Shown here in pieces: positions 43,563 to 53,126 of a DNA stretch of 64,000 nt (position 1 is its first letter; every line of letters begins with the position of its first letter). A program made the position numbers and the translations under genes. The notes under the pieces are model-generated. The model saw nothing but the letters and a program-made list of their open reading frames with translations. It was not told the DNA's origin and searched no databases. This DNA comes from Bacteroidales bacterium UBA1797 (GTDB taxonomy: Bacteria > Bacteroidota > Bacteroidia > Bacteroidales > VadinHA17), in NCBI GenBank assembly GCA_002319885.1, contig DCFT01000183.1, positions 7,097-71,096 of the forward strand. The letters run 5' to 3'.

Positions 43563-44567
43563 ATGAAATTGAAAAAATCAAAATTTAAAATACTCTTAAT
43601 ACTCTATTTTCTCGGGTTTTCGATGTTTACCAGAGTATCCGGACAACCAGTCCCGGGTAAAGACGAAAATATTCCCTTCCTGGTTACTTTTGGGAAAGAC
43701 GGTAAAACATCCTGGGGCGACTATGATTTTCACCAGGTATTTTTCTTCAGCATACTGAAAGATTACACAAAGCCATTTTATATAAGAGTTTTTGATCCCG
43801 ATTGTGGTGGAGAAAATGACGAAATACAAGGGGTGTTCGATACTAAGACCATGTTCTCTGTATATGGAGGTAAAGGCGTGGATCCTGAGGTAAACCCTGA
43901 ATCAAGAGGTTTATTGAAAGGGTTGAATTACAAATCAGGTAACTTATTGGCATCAAGGATTTTTGGGAATGAAGCCAGATACGACAACAATTACTATACG
44001 TTTGGTCCTTTTAATCCATCGGAAGGAGACTTTAATACCAAATGGAACAGTTACATGTTTAAAATTGTTTGCGAGGGCATAAGTGGTGATGATGGTAATC
44101 TTTATAAATATTTTCTGAGCAGTGATCCTGACAACAATATTCCAATAGAAGGAGCAAATGCATTTACTTATGCATATCATTTCAGGATGTGGAATGATTT
44201 TAAAAGTGTTTCACATATATATCCATATATTGATACCGGAACAGTATATATCAGGCAGAGTAATTTCGACTGGGATAATGACGGCACTATTTTAGTTGTT
44301 TCCAGATATAAACAAGGAATACAGATCCCAATATCAAATGAAGACAACTGGGTCACCTCAAATATCCCTATTGAACCACCAGAAGTGGGTTCTTCACTTG
44401 ATTTTCAGTTTCATAAACGACAGGATGAGCTGGTAAAAAATAATAACGTTGTGATTACTTTGGAGAACCAGAGGGGAGATAATTTAAAGTTCTACAGTTC
44501 GCCAATCGGAGGTGTACCTATTTATCAGCCTCAAATGCGTGTTGAAAAAGTGAAGCCAAAAAAATAA
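43563..44567 (+). CDS. Unrecognised exported protein in the PorP/SprF cluster
   Basis: Exported protein of 334 residues that I do not recognise. A lysine-rich signal peptide (MKLKKSKFKILLILYFLGFS, cleavage near SGQ) is followed by a mostly beta-rich, acidic domain. Features that stand out are TFGKDGKTSWGDYDFHQVFFFS, RVFDPDCGGENDEIQGVFDTK with the only mature cysteine, and DFNTKWNSYMFKIVCEGISG. No catalytic motif or repeat is clear. The ATG at 43563 fits the signal; an upstream TTG at 43554 is not needed. It lies between the PD40-PKD gene and the phosphatase-fused sensor, with one base before the latter's possible GTG. A structural role in the same system is a guess. Confidence 0.65.
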   Translation: MKLKKSKFKILLILYFLGFSMFTRVSGQPVPGKDENIPFLVTFGKDGKTSWGDYDFHQVFFFSILKDYTKPFYIRVFDPDCGGENDEIQGVFDTKTMFSVYGGKGVDPEVNPESRGLLKGLNYKSGNLLASRIFGNEARYDNNYYTFGPFNPSEGDFNTKWNSYMFKIVCEGISGDDGNLYKYFLSSDPDNNIPIEGANAFTYAYHFRMWNDFKSVSHIYPYIDTGTVYIRQSNFDWDNDGTILVVSRYKQGIQIPISNEDNWVTSNIPIEPPEVGSSLDFQFHKRQDELVKNNNVVITLENQRGDNLKFYSSPIGGVPIYQPQMRVEKVKPKK

Positions 44568-44579
44568 GTGAAACCTGAA

Positions 44580-47500
44580 ATGAGATGTATTATCAACTTT
44601 AAAATATTAATCAGCACCATAGGGTTCTTGTTGATATTTTCATTCCTGTCGAGCGGTCAGTCTTACAGTTATCTGAATTACGGAACTGAAAGGAATATCC
44701 CTAATGGTTTTGTATATACTATTTCCCAGTCAAGTGATGGTTTCCTCTGGGTTGGAACTGCCAGCGGCTTATCGCGGTTTGATGGTTATAATTTTTTCCC
44801 GGTTCAATATCCCGATTCCGCTTCCGGACGATATCCTACAAGATGCCTGAAAGATAAGCGAGGTACACTGTGGTTCGGATTCAGCGACGGTTCCATAATG
44901 TATGAGAAAAATAATAAACTGATCCTTGTTCCTGTTTCCAATACCAGAAGCATAAGCGACCTTATTGAAGGTCCCGATGGACTGGTTTATGCTGTACCAC
45001 AGGGTAAAGCCATTTATTCAATTAATCCTATAAAACCTGAAGAAATACGTACTTATCCTGTTCCAATTGAATCAGCGTTGTTTTCAGCTTCTTTCATAAA
45101 TACGAATAGTTTGCTTATTGGCACCCAGGAGAATCTCCTGGTTTGTAAACTGGAGAAAGATTCAGTTTCGGTGGTTACTGTTATTAAAGGGGTGGATTCT
45201 TATGGTGTAACAGCAGTCTATAAAGTTGATGGTGGTTCCAGATTTATCGTCGGAACCGATGACGATGGTTTATTTCAACTGAAAGTTTCTGATAATAGTT
45301 TTAATCTTACACGTATTCCCGACCATCCCGAATTCAACACACTGAAAGTTCAGTCTATCACCAGTGGTTCTGACAGCTCCATATGGGTTTCTACTTCCGG
45401 TTCGGGTGTCATTCAGTTTGATTCCTCAGATAATTCTGAAAAAGTGAATTCTGTGAAGAACTTCAATTTAAACTCAGGGCTCCCTGGCAATGATGTAAGA
45501 ACAGTATTTCAGGACGCAGAAGGTAATTACTGGTTCGGTTTATATGGTGAAGGTATTTCAATGCTTGCCTCCTATTCAATGGGGTTTTATTTACCTGGGA
45601 AGGATTCGCACGAAAACAATATAATTTATATTAAGAATATTGATAATAATATTCTGCTTGGCACTCCTTTCGGATTCCACATTTTTAGTCCGGTTTCCGG
45701 CAAATCCCTTTCTTACACTGAACTCACAAAACAGGTTGGGCAGGCTGAAATCAAGTCCTTTCTTCTTGACGATGAAAAGAATCTTTGGATTGGAACAGGA
45801 GGAAACGGACTGTTTGTGAGAAATATTCAGGGCTCAGTGAAACGATTTTTCAGGTCAGGCGATTCGGGCGAAGATGATATAAAAGATATTGAGATGGATG
45901 TCAGAAATATATGGCTGGCAACAACCAATGGTGTTATTGTACTGGATAAAAAGGGTAATCTCATAAAGAAATTTGATATAAACTCCGGACTGCCACATAA
46001 CAGTATAAATAAAATTTTACTCGGCAGGAATGGAGAAGCTTATATTGGTACAGAGAGCGATAAATTGTTTAAAATCGACAGCGATTTTAATATTAGTGCC
46101 GGGAAAGCCACTATGACCGGAAGCACAAGGAACCGTGTTCTATCTATTTCACAAAGCAGTGATGGCACTGTTTGGGCCGCTACTGAGGGGAATGGGATAT
46201 TTAAATTTCGTAACGATTCAATCTCATGCTTTAACAGAAGCAATGATTTAATGTCAAATTATTGTTACAGTATTCTTGCTGATGAAGACAAGGATATATG
46301 GGTTGGGCATACCAAAGGTTTCTCGAGGATTAATGAAAGCACGGGAACAGTCAGAATATATGGAACTGATTTTGCTAAAGGCGGAGTATGTAATACAGCA
46401 GGCATTTTTGAGTCATCCGATAAGAAATTGTTCATAGGTACTACGGAAGGACTAATAATATATGACCTGTTAAAGGAAAAAAAGAAATCAATTGGTCCGT
46501 TCAGTAATATAAATGAAATAGAAATTAATGATGTAATGTATCCTTACCAGCCATCATTTATTCTTCCATATAACAGATATAAGATCAAAATTTATTATTC
46601 AGGTATTTATTTCAGTGAACCTGATAAAGTTTACTATAGTACTATTCTCAATAATTTCGATCTCGACTGGAGCAAGATGAATAATTCCCGGGAGGCAATG
46701 TATAATCTTAGCGATGGCAAATATAAATTCAGTATGATATCGGTGAATGAAGAGGGGTTATCACAGGGTACTCCGGTATCTTTCAGTATTTTGATCAAAA
46801 AACCATTTTACAGAACCTGGTGGGCCATTCTGCTTGAACTATGTATTTTAACAGGTATTGTGATTCTGATAATAAGGCAAAGGGAAAAATCGCAAAAAAA
46901 GATTCAGGATTACCTTGAAAAAGAACTTGAAGCCAGGACTAGTGTTGTTATGAAGCAGAAGGGAGAAATAGAACTTCAGAATATTGAGATCACCGATAGT
47001 ATAAACTATGCAAAACGGATACAAACTAGTATCCTACCCGATATTAATAAACTGAAAGACACCTTTAAGGATGCATTCATTATGTTTTACCCGAGGGACA
47101 TAGTTAGTGGTGATTTTTACTGGTTTGATAAAGTTGAAGAGGATAAGTTTATTTTAGTATGCGCCGATTCAACAGGGCATGGGGTCCCTGGCGCATTTAT
47201 GTCAATGATTGGTTCTACTCTGCTTCAGGATATTGTTACAAGGAAGAGAATATCAAAACCGTCGGAAATTCTTAGTCTCCTCGACAAGCAGATTTTTTCC
47301 ACCCTTAACCAGAATGTGGAATTAGGTGTCTCCAACGACGGTATGGACATGGTGGTTTGTGAAATTAATATATCAACACGACATATCAGGTTTGCTTCCG
47401 CTATGCGCCCTGTTATACTTGTACTCGATGGTGAACCATTATATATTAAAGGTAACAGATCGTCAGTAGGTGGTGAATCGGTGATTGAGAAATTCTTTGA

Positions 47501-47741
47501 TGATCAGGAATACTACCTTAAAGAAGGCGACACAATCTACCTGTTCTCCGACGGGCTGCCTGATCAGTTTGGAGGTCCTGATGGCAAAAAGCTGAAGATA
47601 GCCAGGTTAAAAAGAATTATTGAACAGATCTCTCATCTGCCTATGGATGAGCAGAAAGGGGCCATGTCAAAATTCTATTTCGACTGGAAAGGTTCCTATG
47701 ATCAGGTTGATGATGTTCTTCTTATGGGAGTGAAAGTCTGA
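44580..47741 (+). CDS. Two-component-propeller, Y_Y_Y and SpoIIE-type PP2C phosphatase
   Basis: Membrane protein of 1053 residues. An N-terminal signal is followed by an extracytoplasmic two-component-propeller region (about 30-640). Its repeats carry G[FL]xWVGTxxGLxRFDG, LWFGxSDG and IWVSTSGSGV. A Y_Y_Y domain (about 655-745) follows, then one membrane helix (about 752-773) and a short coiled coil. The C-terminal SpoIIE phosphatase domain has YAKRIQTSILPD, PRDIVSGDFYWFD, CADSTGHGVPGAFMSMIG, GMDMVV and FSDGLPDQFGG, so the metal-binding aspartates are kept. It reads an outside signal and should dephosphorylate a cytoplasmic serine/threonine partner. The start is ATG 44580 or GTG 44568. It closes the surface cluster. 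Confidence 0.88.
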   Translation: MRCIINFKILISTIGFLLIFSFLSSGQSYSYLNYGTERNIPNGFVYTISQSSDGFLWVGTASGLSRFDGYNFFPVQYPDSASGRYPTRCLKDKRGTLWFGFSDGSIMYEKNNKLILVPVSNTRSISDLIEGPDGLVYAVPQGKAIYSINPIKPEEIRTYPVPIESALFSASFINTNSLLIGTQENLLVCKLEKDSVSVVTVIKGVDSYGVTAVYKVDGGSRFIVGTDDDGLFQLKVSDNSFNLTRIPDHPEFNTLKVQSITSGSDSSIWVSTSGSGVIQFDSSDNSEKVNSVKNFNLNSGLPGNDVRTVFQDAEGNYWFGLYGEGISMLASYSMGFYLPGKDSHENNIIYIKNIDNNILLGTPFGFHIFSPVSGKSLSYTELTKQVGQAEIKSFLLDDEKNLWIGTGGNGLFVRNIQGSVKRFFRSGDSGEDDIKDIEMDVRNIWLATTNGVIVLDKKGNLIKKFDINSGLPHNSINKILLGRNGEAYIGTESDKLFKIDSDFNISAGKATMTGSTRNRVLSISQSSDGTVWAATEGNGIFKFRNDSISCFNRSNDLMSNYCYSILADEDKDIWVGHTKGFSRINESTGTVRIYGTDFAKGGVCNTAGIFESSDKKLFIGTTEGLIIYDLLKEKKKSIGPFSNINEIEINDVMYPYQPSFILPYNRYKIKIYYSGIYFSEPDKVYYSTILNNFDLDWSKMNNSREAMYNLSDGKYKFSMISVNEEGLSQGTPVSFSILIKKPFYRTWWAILLELCILTGIVILIIRQREKSQKKIQDYLEKELEARTSVVMKQKGEIELQNIEITDSINYAKRIQTSILPDINKLKDTFKDAFIMFYPRDIVSGDFYWFDKVEEDKFILVCADSTGHGVPGAFMSMIGSTLLQDIVTRKRISKPSEILSLLDKQIFSTLNQNVELGVSNDGMDMVVCEINISTRHIRFASAMRPVILVLDGEPLYIKGNRSSVGGESVIEKFFDDQEYYLKEGDTIYLFSDGLPDQFGGPDGKKLKIARLKRIIEQISHLPMDEQKGAMSKFYFDWKGSYDQVDDVLLMGVKV

Positions 47742-47746
47742 AAAAG

Positions 47747-48262
47747 CTATTTGTAAGTATTGTTTACAGATAGAATTATTTCATTAGTGGAAGCAACATT
47801 ACTCGTATCATGAGCTCTGTCTGTTATATAAAAATCATATCGTATTGTATCAGCAGGCGAATAAAACAGATAAAGAAAAGTTACTGAAACTGTCCCTTTA
47901 AGAATTTTGTTCTGTCCAGTCCTTTCCATATAAGGTATCCTGTATGGTGAAGGTTTTAAAGGATCATTATCGGGGGCGGCGACCATTACTCCCCCCTCTT
48001 TTCTGAAGAGCGTAAAGAATAAATTTGTAGAATCAGCAGTGGTCCCGTCAGGAGCATTAAGACCCATGTCGCCATCTCCGTCCTCAAAATGGAACTTCAG
48101 TCTTCCCCCTTTTGAATTATTACCCAGAATATCCGTTGTGTCAAAAACAGTGAAGCTTGTAAATTCAATATGAGGTGTCGCAGGTAATTGCTCAACTTTC
48201 TTGCATGAATTCATGAAGAAAAGGAAAATGAAAACTAAAGTCAGATATCCGGTATTTCTCAT
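47747..48262 (-). CDS. Unknown lipoprotein
   Basis: Predicted lipoprotein of 171 residues with a signal LTLVFIFLFFMNSC, the cysteine being the acylation site. The mature part is beta-rich and has an acidic loop, FHFEDGDGDMGLNAPDG, that looks like a calcium-binding or Ig-like segment, then FLYLFYSPADTIRYDFYITDRAHDTSN. I recognise no named family. It lies 49 bases after der on the same strand and converges with the phosphatase gene five bases away, so it may be the last gene of the rluB-era-der unit. Confidence 0.65.
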   Translation of the reverse strand: MRNTGYLTLVFIFLFFMNSCKKVEQLPATPHIEFTSFTVFDTTDILGNNSKGGRLKFHFEDGDGDMGLNAPDGTTADSTNLFFTLFRKEGGVMVAAPDNDPLKPSPYRIPYMERTGQNKILKGTVSVTFLYLFYSPADTIRYDFYITDRAHDTSNVASTNEIILSVNNTYK

Positions 48263-48311
48263 GGTTTTTAAGTCAATTTAATTTCACAAACAAAAACCAC
48301 ACCAAATTTGA

Positions 48312-49616
48312 TCATTTTTTTCTGAAAAACAGTCTGATCGGCACACCAGTAAATTCAAATTTTTCTCTCATCCTGTTTTCAAGATACCTTTTATACGGAT
48401 CTTTCACATACTGAGGCAGATTACAAAAAAAAGCAAAAGCCGGCGTATATATTGGTAGCTGGGTTACATATTTAATTTTAACATATTTCCCCTTTATTGC
48501 CGGCGGAGGATTGTTTTTCAATATCTGTAACATCACCTCATTCAATTCAGATGTACTGATCTTCCTGTTCCTGTTCTGATTTATCTGTTCTACCAATTCA
48601 AGCACTTTATGGATCCTCTGCTTATTTGTTGCAGATATAAACAATATGGGATAATCAGTGAAAGGAGCTGTCTTTTCCTTAATATCATTTTCAAACAAAA
48701 CAGTTGTTTTGTTGTCTTTTTCTATCAGGTCCCACTTATTAACAAGAACAATCATCCCTTTATTGTTTTTTTGAATCAGCGACATGATATTCAGGTCCTG
48801 TGACTCAATACCTCTGGTAGCATCAATAAGAAGAAGACATATATCTGAATTCTCAATCGTCTTTACAGCACGCATTACCGAATAAAACTCAATATCTTCG
48901 CTTACCTTACCTTTTTTTCGCAATCCGGCAGTATCAACAAGAAGAAAATCGTGCTGAAATTTGTTATACCTTGTATATATTGAATCACGGGTAGTTCCAG
49001 CCACAGGTGTGACAATATTTCTTTCTTCTCCCAGGAGAGAGTTGACTAATGATGATTTTCCTACGTTAGGCCTTCCGACAATTGCGATCCTTGGAAGGTC
49101 AGGCAGTACTCCAGGCTCTTCTTCCGGCAGACATTTTACTACTTCATCCAGTAGCTCCCCTGTACCACTACCGTTCATAGAGCTTAAGGGGAAATAACCG
49201 CCAAGTCCCAGGTTATAGAATTCATTGGCATCCATCAGTCTCTCACCATTGTCTACCTTGTTTACCACCAGCAGTACTTTCTTGTCTATTCTTCTTAATA
49301 GAGATGCGACTGATGCATCCAGTTCATGAATACCACAGGTCACATCGACCATAAAGAGTATAAGATCAGATTCTTCAATTGCAAGTAAAACCTGTTTATT
49401 TATCTCTTCTTCAAATATATCGTCGGAGTTTTGAACATATCCTCCTGTATCGATCACCGAAAAATCCATTCCATTCCAATGCGAAACTCCATAGTTGCGA
49501 TCACGGGTAACTCCGCTTACTTCATCAACTATAGCCTCCCTCGAATCGGTCAGCCTGTTGAAAAGTGTCGATTTCCCAACATTTGGTCTTCCTACTATTG
49601 CAACTATTCTGCTCAT
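48312..49616 (-). CDS. der: GTPase Der (EngA), double-GTPase ribosome assembly factor
   Basis: Ribosome-associated GTPase of 434 residues needed for maturation of the 50S subunit. Two tandem G domains are visible. The first has GRPNVGKST at residues 9-17, DTGG and NKVD; the second has GRPNVGKSS near 185, DTAG and NKWD. A C-terminal KH-like domain (about 350-434) ends in GVPIRLFFRKK. The length is typical. It follows era by 14 bases. Confidence 0.97.
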   Translation of the reverse strand: MSRIVAIVGRPNVGKSTLFNRLTDSREAIVDEVSGVTRDRNYGVSHWNGMDFSVIDTGGYVQNSDDIFEEEINKQVLLAIEESDLILFMVDVTCGIHELDASVASLLRRIDKKVLLVVNKVDNGERLMDANEFYNLGLGGYFPLSSMNGSGTGELLDEVVKCLPEEEPGVLPDLPRIAIVGRPNVGKSSLVNSLLGEERNIVTPVAGTTRDSIYTRYNKFQHDFLLVDTAGLRKKGKVSEDIEFYSVMRAVKTIENSDICLLLIDATRGIESQDLNIMSLIQKNNKGMIVLVNKWDLIEKDNKTTVLFENDIKEKTAPFTDYPILFISATNKQRIHKVLELVEQINQNRNRKISTSELNEVMLQILKNNPPPAIKGKYVKIKYVTQLPIYTPAFAFFCNLPQYVKDPYKRYLENRMREKFEFTGVPIRLFFRKK

Positions 49617-49630
49617 AAAATGTTTTAAAA

Positions 49631-50515
49631 TTAATCCTGTTGATAGCCAAATCTTTTAAGCACCAAAGGCTTATCTCTCCAATCCTTGGTGACTTTTACA
49701 TATAATTCAAGAAAAACCTTCTTTCTGAAAAAATCTTCCATATCATGCCTTGCTTCAGTCCCGACCCTTTTTAACATGGATCCCTTATGACCTATAATTA
49801 TCCCTTTCTGACTATCGCGTATGACATGGATCAATGCCCTGATTTTAATGATATCCTTCTGATCTTTAAATTCTTCTATTTCTATCTCAACGGAATAGGG
49901 GATCTCCTTTTTATAATTTACAAGGATTTTTTCGCGGATGATCTCGGAAGCAAAAAAACGTTCATATTTATCCGTGAGCTGATCTTTCGGGAAATATGGA
50001 GGACTCTCAGGAAGTTTCTCAAGAATAGCGTTAAGAAGTGAGTCGAGGTTAAAGTTTTTTAGCCCGGAAATCGGAATTAAAGGTGAATCCGGAAAAGCAA
50101 TATGCCACGATTCAACAACTTTTTCCAGATCATCCTGATTAGTAAGGTCAACCTTGTTTATTGCAATAATAACAGGAATACCCGATTCCTTTATTTTGTC
50201 AATATATTCTCCTTCACTGGCATTTCGTTCCAACACATCGGTAACATACAGAATCATGTCAGCATCAGACAGGGCAGAATTGACAAAGTTCATCATTGTC
50301 TCCTGAAGCTTGTACTGGGGTCTGAGTATCCCCGGAGTATCTGAATACACAATCTGAAAATCCTCTCCGTTAACAATACCCATTATACGATGGCGGGTTG
50401 TCTGAGCCTTTGAAGTAATAATAGAAAGCTTCTCGCCCACAAGAGCGTTCATTATAGTTGACTTGCCTACATTAGGATTTCCCAGAATATTTACAAAACC
50501 TGATCTGTGACTCAT
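49631..50515 (-). CDS. era: GTPase Era
   Basis: GTPase of 294 residues that binds the 3' end of 16S rRNA during 30S assembly. The G domain has GNPNVGKST at 11-19, the switch region TSKAQTTRHR, DTPG and NKVD. The C-terminal KH domain has the typical VIRDSQKGIIIGHKGSMLKRVG (20-residue core IRDSQKGIIIGHKG). The length fits the family. It is nine bases after rluB and 14 before der. Confidence 0.97.
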   Translation of the reverse strand: MSHRSGFVNILGNPNVGKSTIMNALVGEKLSIITSKAQTTRHRIMGIVNGEDFQIVYSDTPGILRPQYKLQETMMNFVNSALSDADMILYVTDVLERNASEGEYIDKIKESGIPVIIAINKVDLTNQDDLEKVVESWHIAFPDSPLIPISGLKNFNLDSLLNAILEKLPESPPYFPKDQLTDKYERFFASEIIREKILVNYKKEIPYSVEIEIEEFKDQKDIIKIRALIHVIRDSQKGIIIGHKGSMLKRVGTEARHDMEDFFRKKVFLELYVKVTKDWRDKPLVLKRFGYQQD

Positions 50516-50524
50516 CTTAATTGA

Positions 50525-51379
50525 TTAAAAAATTCCCCGTTTTAGCATACTTATTTCCTTATCGTTAAGATATCGCCATTTTCCCCTTTCCACATTTTTC
50601 TTGGTAAGCCCGGCAAAATAGACTCTGTCGAGTTTTTTGACCCTGTAGCCAAGTGATTCAAACATTCTCCGGATGACCCTGTTTTGTCCCGAGTGAAGCT
50701 CAATACCAATCTGTGTCTTGTCATCAGGATCTGCATATGACACGGCATCAGCGACTATCGTCAGACCATCGAGTTCAATACCCTCTGTGAGCTTAAACAG
50801 ATCATTTTTAATTACAGGCCGGTCAAGAAAGACATGATATATTTTTCTTCTTTTATACTTTGGGTGAGTCAGTTTTCCTGCGAGATCGCCATCGTTGGTG
50901 AGAAGAAGGACTCCTGTAGTTGCTTTATCCAAACGTCCGACCGGATAAACTCTTTCACGACAACTGTCACCTATAAGTTCAAGAACAGTATGCTCAGCAT
51001 GCGGATCTTCAACCGTAGTCACATAGTCTTTTGGCTTATTCATAAGAATATAGACCTTTTTTTCAGCGGAGAGTCTTTTATTCTTAAACCTCACATCGTC
51101 ATCATAACTGACCCTGGTGCCCATGTCAGTCACGATCTGACCATTTACCGATATAAAACCGTTTTTTATATGTTCATCTGCATCTCTCCTTGAACATACA
51201 CCACTGTTGGCAATGAACCTGTTTAATCTTAGAAGTGTAGTCTCTTCGGAAATGCCTTTTTTACTGCCCTTTTCAGGTCTTATTGCTGGCTTACCAGCCG
51301 GTTTTCGGCTTCGTGTTTCACCCGCTTCAGGTTTCTCATATTTTCTAAAGGGTCTGCCTGTAGCTTTTCGGTTCTCCAT
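50525..51379 (-). CDS. rluB: RsuA/RluB-family rRNA pseudouridine synthase
   Basis: Pseudouridine synthase of 284 residues of the RsuA/RluB/RluE/RluF group. A basic extension of about 45 residues (lysine, arginine and proline rich) precedes an S4 RNA-binding domain (about 48-95, LLRLNRFIANSGVCSRRDA). The catalytic domain has the aspartate Asp151 in PVGRLDKATTGVLLLTNDGD. The segment HSGQNRVIRRMFESLGYRVKKLDRV is also typical (core NRVIRRMFESLGY). Gene neighbours era and der support a ribosome role. The exact target uridine cannot be fixed; 23S position 2605 (RluB) is the usual assignment. The promoter element at 51400 supports the start. Confidence 0.9.
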   Translation of the reverse strand: MENRKATGRPFRKYEKPEAGETRSRKPAGKPAIRPEKGSKKGISEETTLLRLNRFIANSGVCSRRDADEHIKNGFISVNGQIVTDMGTRVSYDDDVRFKNKRLSAEKKVYILMNKPKDYVTTVEDPHAEHTVLELIGDSCRERVYPVGRLDKATTGVLLLTNDGDLAGKLTHPKYKRRKIYHVFLDRPVIKNDLFKLTEGIELDGLTIVADAVSYADPDDKTQIGIELHSGQNRVIRRMFESLGYRVKKLDRVYFAGLTKKNVERGKWRYLNDKEISMLKRGIF

Positions 51380-51399
51380 TTCAATTAATTATCAGTGTG

Positions 51400-51407
51400 C
51401 AAAGGTA
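51400..51407 (-). promoter_or_regulatory. Bacteroidota -7 element TACCTTTG before rluB-era-der
   Basis: Minus-strand TACCTTTG, 21 bases before the rluB start. A near match on the plus strand (CACCTTTG, 51446-51453) faces the divergent glmM gene. Confidence 0.5.
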
Positions 51408-51475
51408 CAATTATTTGGCGATATTCTGATTTGATGATTTTTTTGCACCTTTGTAATAATGAAAACCTCATTGAT

Positions 51476-52858
51476 ATGGCACTTATAAAATCTATTTCAG
51501 GTATCCGTGGTACAATAGGTGGAAAACCCGGCGAAAACCTGACTCCCATCGACATCGTAAAATTTGCAGCAGCATATGGTACCTGGGCCCGCTTAAGAAA
51601 TAAAAAGTCCAAACTGAAAATTATAGTCGGACGTGATGCACGTAAGTCGGGAAGTTTGGTCAATAGTATGGTAACCTCCACTTTGCGAAGTCTTGGCATA
51701 GATGTAATTGATTTGGGAATGGCAACAACCCCTACCGTGGAAATTGCGGTAACAGGTACATCTGCTGATGGAGGCATTATTATTACTGCAAGTCATAATC
51801 CGGCTGAATGGAATGCCTTGAAATTGCTAAATGAGAAGGGAGAGTTTTTATCAGCACTTGATGGAACGAAAGTACTGGAAATAGCTGCCAATGAGGATTT
51901 TGAATTTATTTCAAACGATCTCACCGGATCGCTGGAAAATGACCATACATGGGGGAAGAAGCATGTTGACCTGATCCTTGCTTTAGATCTTGTTGACATA
52001 AAATCTATTAAGAAAGCACAGTTTACTGTTGCAATAGATTGTGTAAATTCAGTTGGTGGAATAATTCTGCCTCAACTGCTGAAGTCTCTCGGAGTTGCCA
52101 GGGTATTGGAATTGAATACAATTCCCGACGGTAATTTTGCGCATAATCCTGAACCACTGCCTGATAACCTTAAGGGTATTTCAGAATTCGTGGTTAAGGG
52201 GGGTGCTGATATAGGGTTTGTTGTTGACCCTGATGTAGACCGACTGGCAATTATATGTGAAGATGGCACTATGTTCGGGGAAGAGTACACTCTGGTCTCA
52301 GTTTCAGATTACATTCTCAAAAATACTCCTGGAAATACTGTATCCAATCTGTCTTCAACAAAAGCACTTAGAGATATAACTTCCGGGTATGGATGCGAAC
52401 ATTATTCAGCATCAGTGGGTGAGGTAAATGTTGTGGCAGAGATGAAAAACAGAAATGCGGTTATTGGTGGAGAAGGTAACGGAGGGGTCATTTATCCAAA
52501 ATTGCATTATGGTCGTGATGCGCTGGCAGGTATTGCTCTTTTCCTGTCGCATATTGCAAAAACAGGTTTAAAGTGTTCTTCATTACGGAAATTATATCCA
52601 CAGTATGTTATTGCCAAGAGGAAACTTACTCTTGATCCGGATATGGATTTTAGAAGGATAACCGACGCGATAAAAAATCATTTCAAAGATCATTTAACTG
52701 ATGAAAGAGACGGACTCTGGATTGAGAATAAAAATGGCTGGGTTCAGATCAGAAAATCAAACACTGAGCCAATAATCCGTATTTATGCCGAGGGTAGAAA
52801 TATTAGGGAGGCAGATGAGCTGGCGGACACGGTTATTGAAATTGTTAAGGAAAAGTAA
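51476..52858 (+). CDS. glmM: Phosphoglucosamine mutase / phosphohexomutase
   Basis: Phosphohexomutase of 460 residues of the alpha-D-phosphohexomutase superfamily. The catalytic phosphoserine is Ser106 in TASHNPAEWN. The metal-binding loop is DPDVDRLAI, the sugar-binding loop GEGNGGVIYP, and the phosphate-binding loop SNTEPIIRIYAEG. In Bacteroidota such proteins make glucosamine-1-phosphate for peptidoglycan and lipopolysaccharide; glmM is the best guess, but phosphomannomutase cannot be excluded. The frame opens upstream to 51395, before the likely transcription start, so I use the ATG at 51476 (MALIKSISGIRGT). Confidence 0.88.
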   Translation: MALIKSISGIRGTIGGKPGENLTPIDIVKFAAAYGTWARLRNKKSKLKIIVGRDARKSGSLVNSMVTSTLRSLGIDVIDLGMATTPTVEIAVTGTSADGGIIITASHNPAEWNALKLLNEKGEFLSALDGTKVLEIAANEDFEFISNDLTGSLENDHTWGKKHVDLILALDLVDIKSIKKAQFTVAIDCVNSVGGIILPQLLKSLGVARVLELNTIPDGNFAHNPEPLPDNLKGISEFVVKGGADIGFVVDPDVDRLAIICEDGTMFGEEYTLVSVSDYILKNTPGNTVSNLSSTKALRDITSGYGCEHYSASVGEVNVVAEMKNRNAVIGGEGNGGVIYPKLHYGRDALAGIALFLSHIAKTGLKCSSLRKLYPQYVIAKRKLTLDPDMDFRRITDAIKNHFKDHLTDERDGLWIENKNGWVQIRKSNTEPIIRIYAEGRNIREADELADTVIEIVKEK

Positions 52859-52969
52859 GTGCATTTTTATTCCAATGATTTTTAAGGAATATCTTATCCG
52901 CAACCCTGAGTTGTGTATTATAATCAAACGTCTTTTGTCATTATTCATGTTAAAAATTGTTAAGGTCTG

Positions 52970-52988
52970 AAAAAGGAGTACCCTTTTT
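52970..52988 (+). terminator. Possible terminator after glmM
   Basis: AAAAAGG and CCTTTTT form a seven-bp stem with a five-base loop, 112 bases after the glmM stop. The rest of the 268-base gap shows no other feature I can support. Confidence 0.45.
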
Positions 52989-53126
52989 AATATTTTTATG
53001 GCCGGGTTTTTTATCTACCTTTTGTTTTAATTTCAGATAAGTTGCACTTGTCTTTTAATAAATCACAATAGAATAGACTTTTTTTGGCTTGGAAGCTACA
53101 CAATACCTCATAAAATAAGGTAAATT

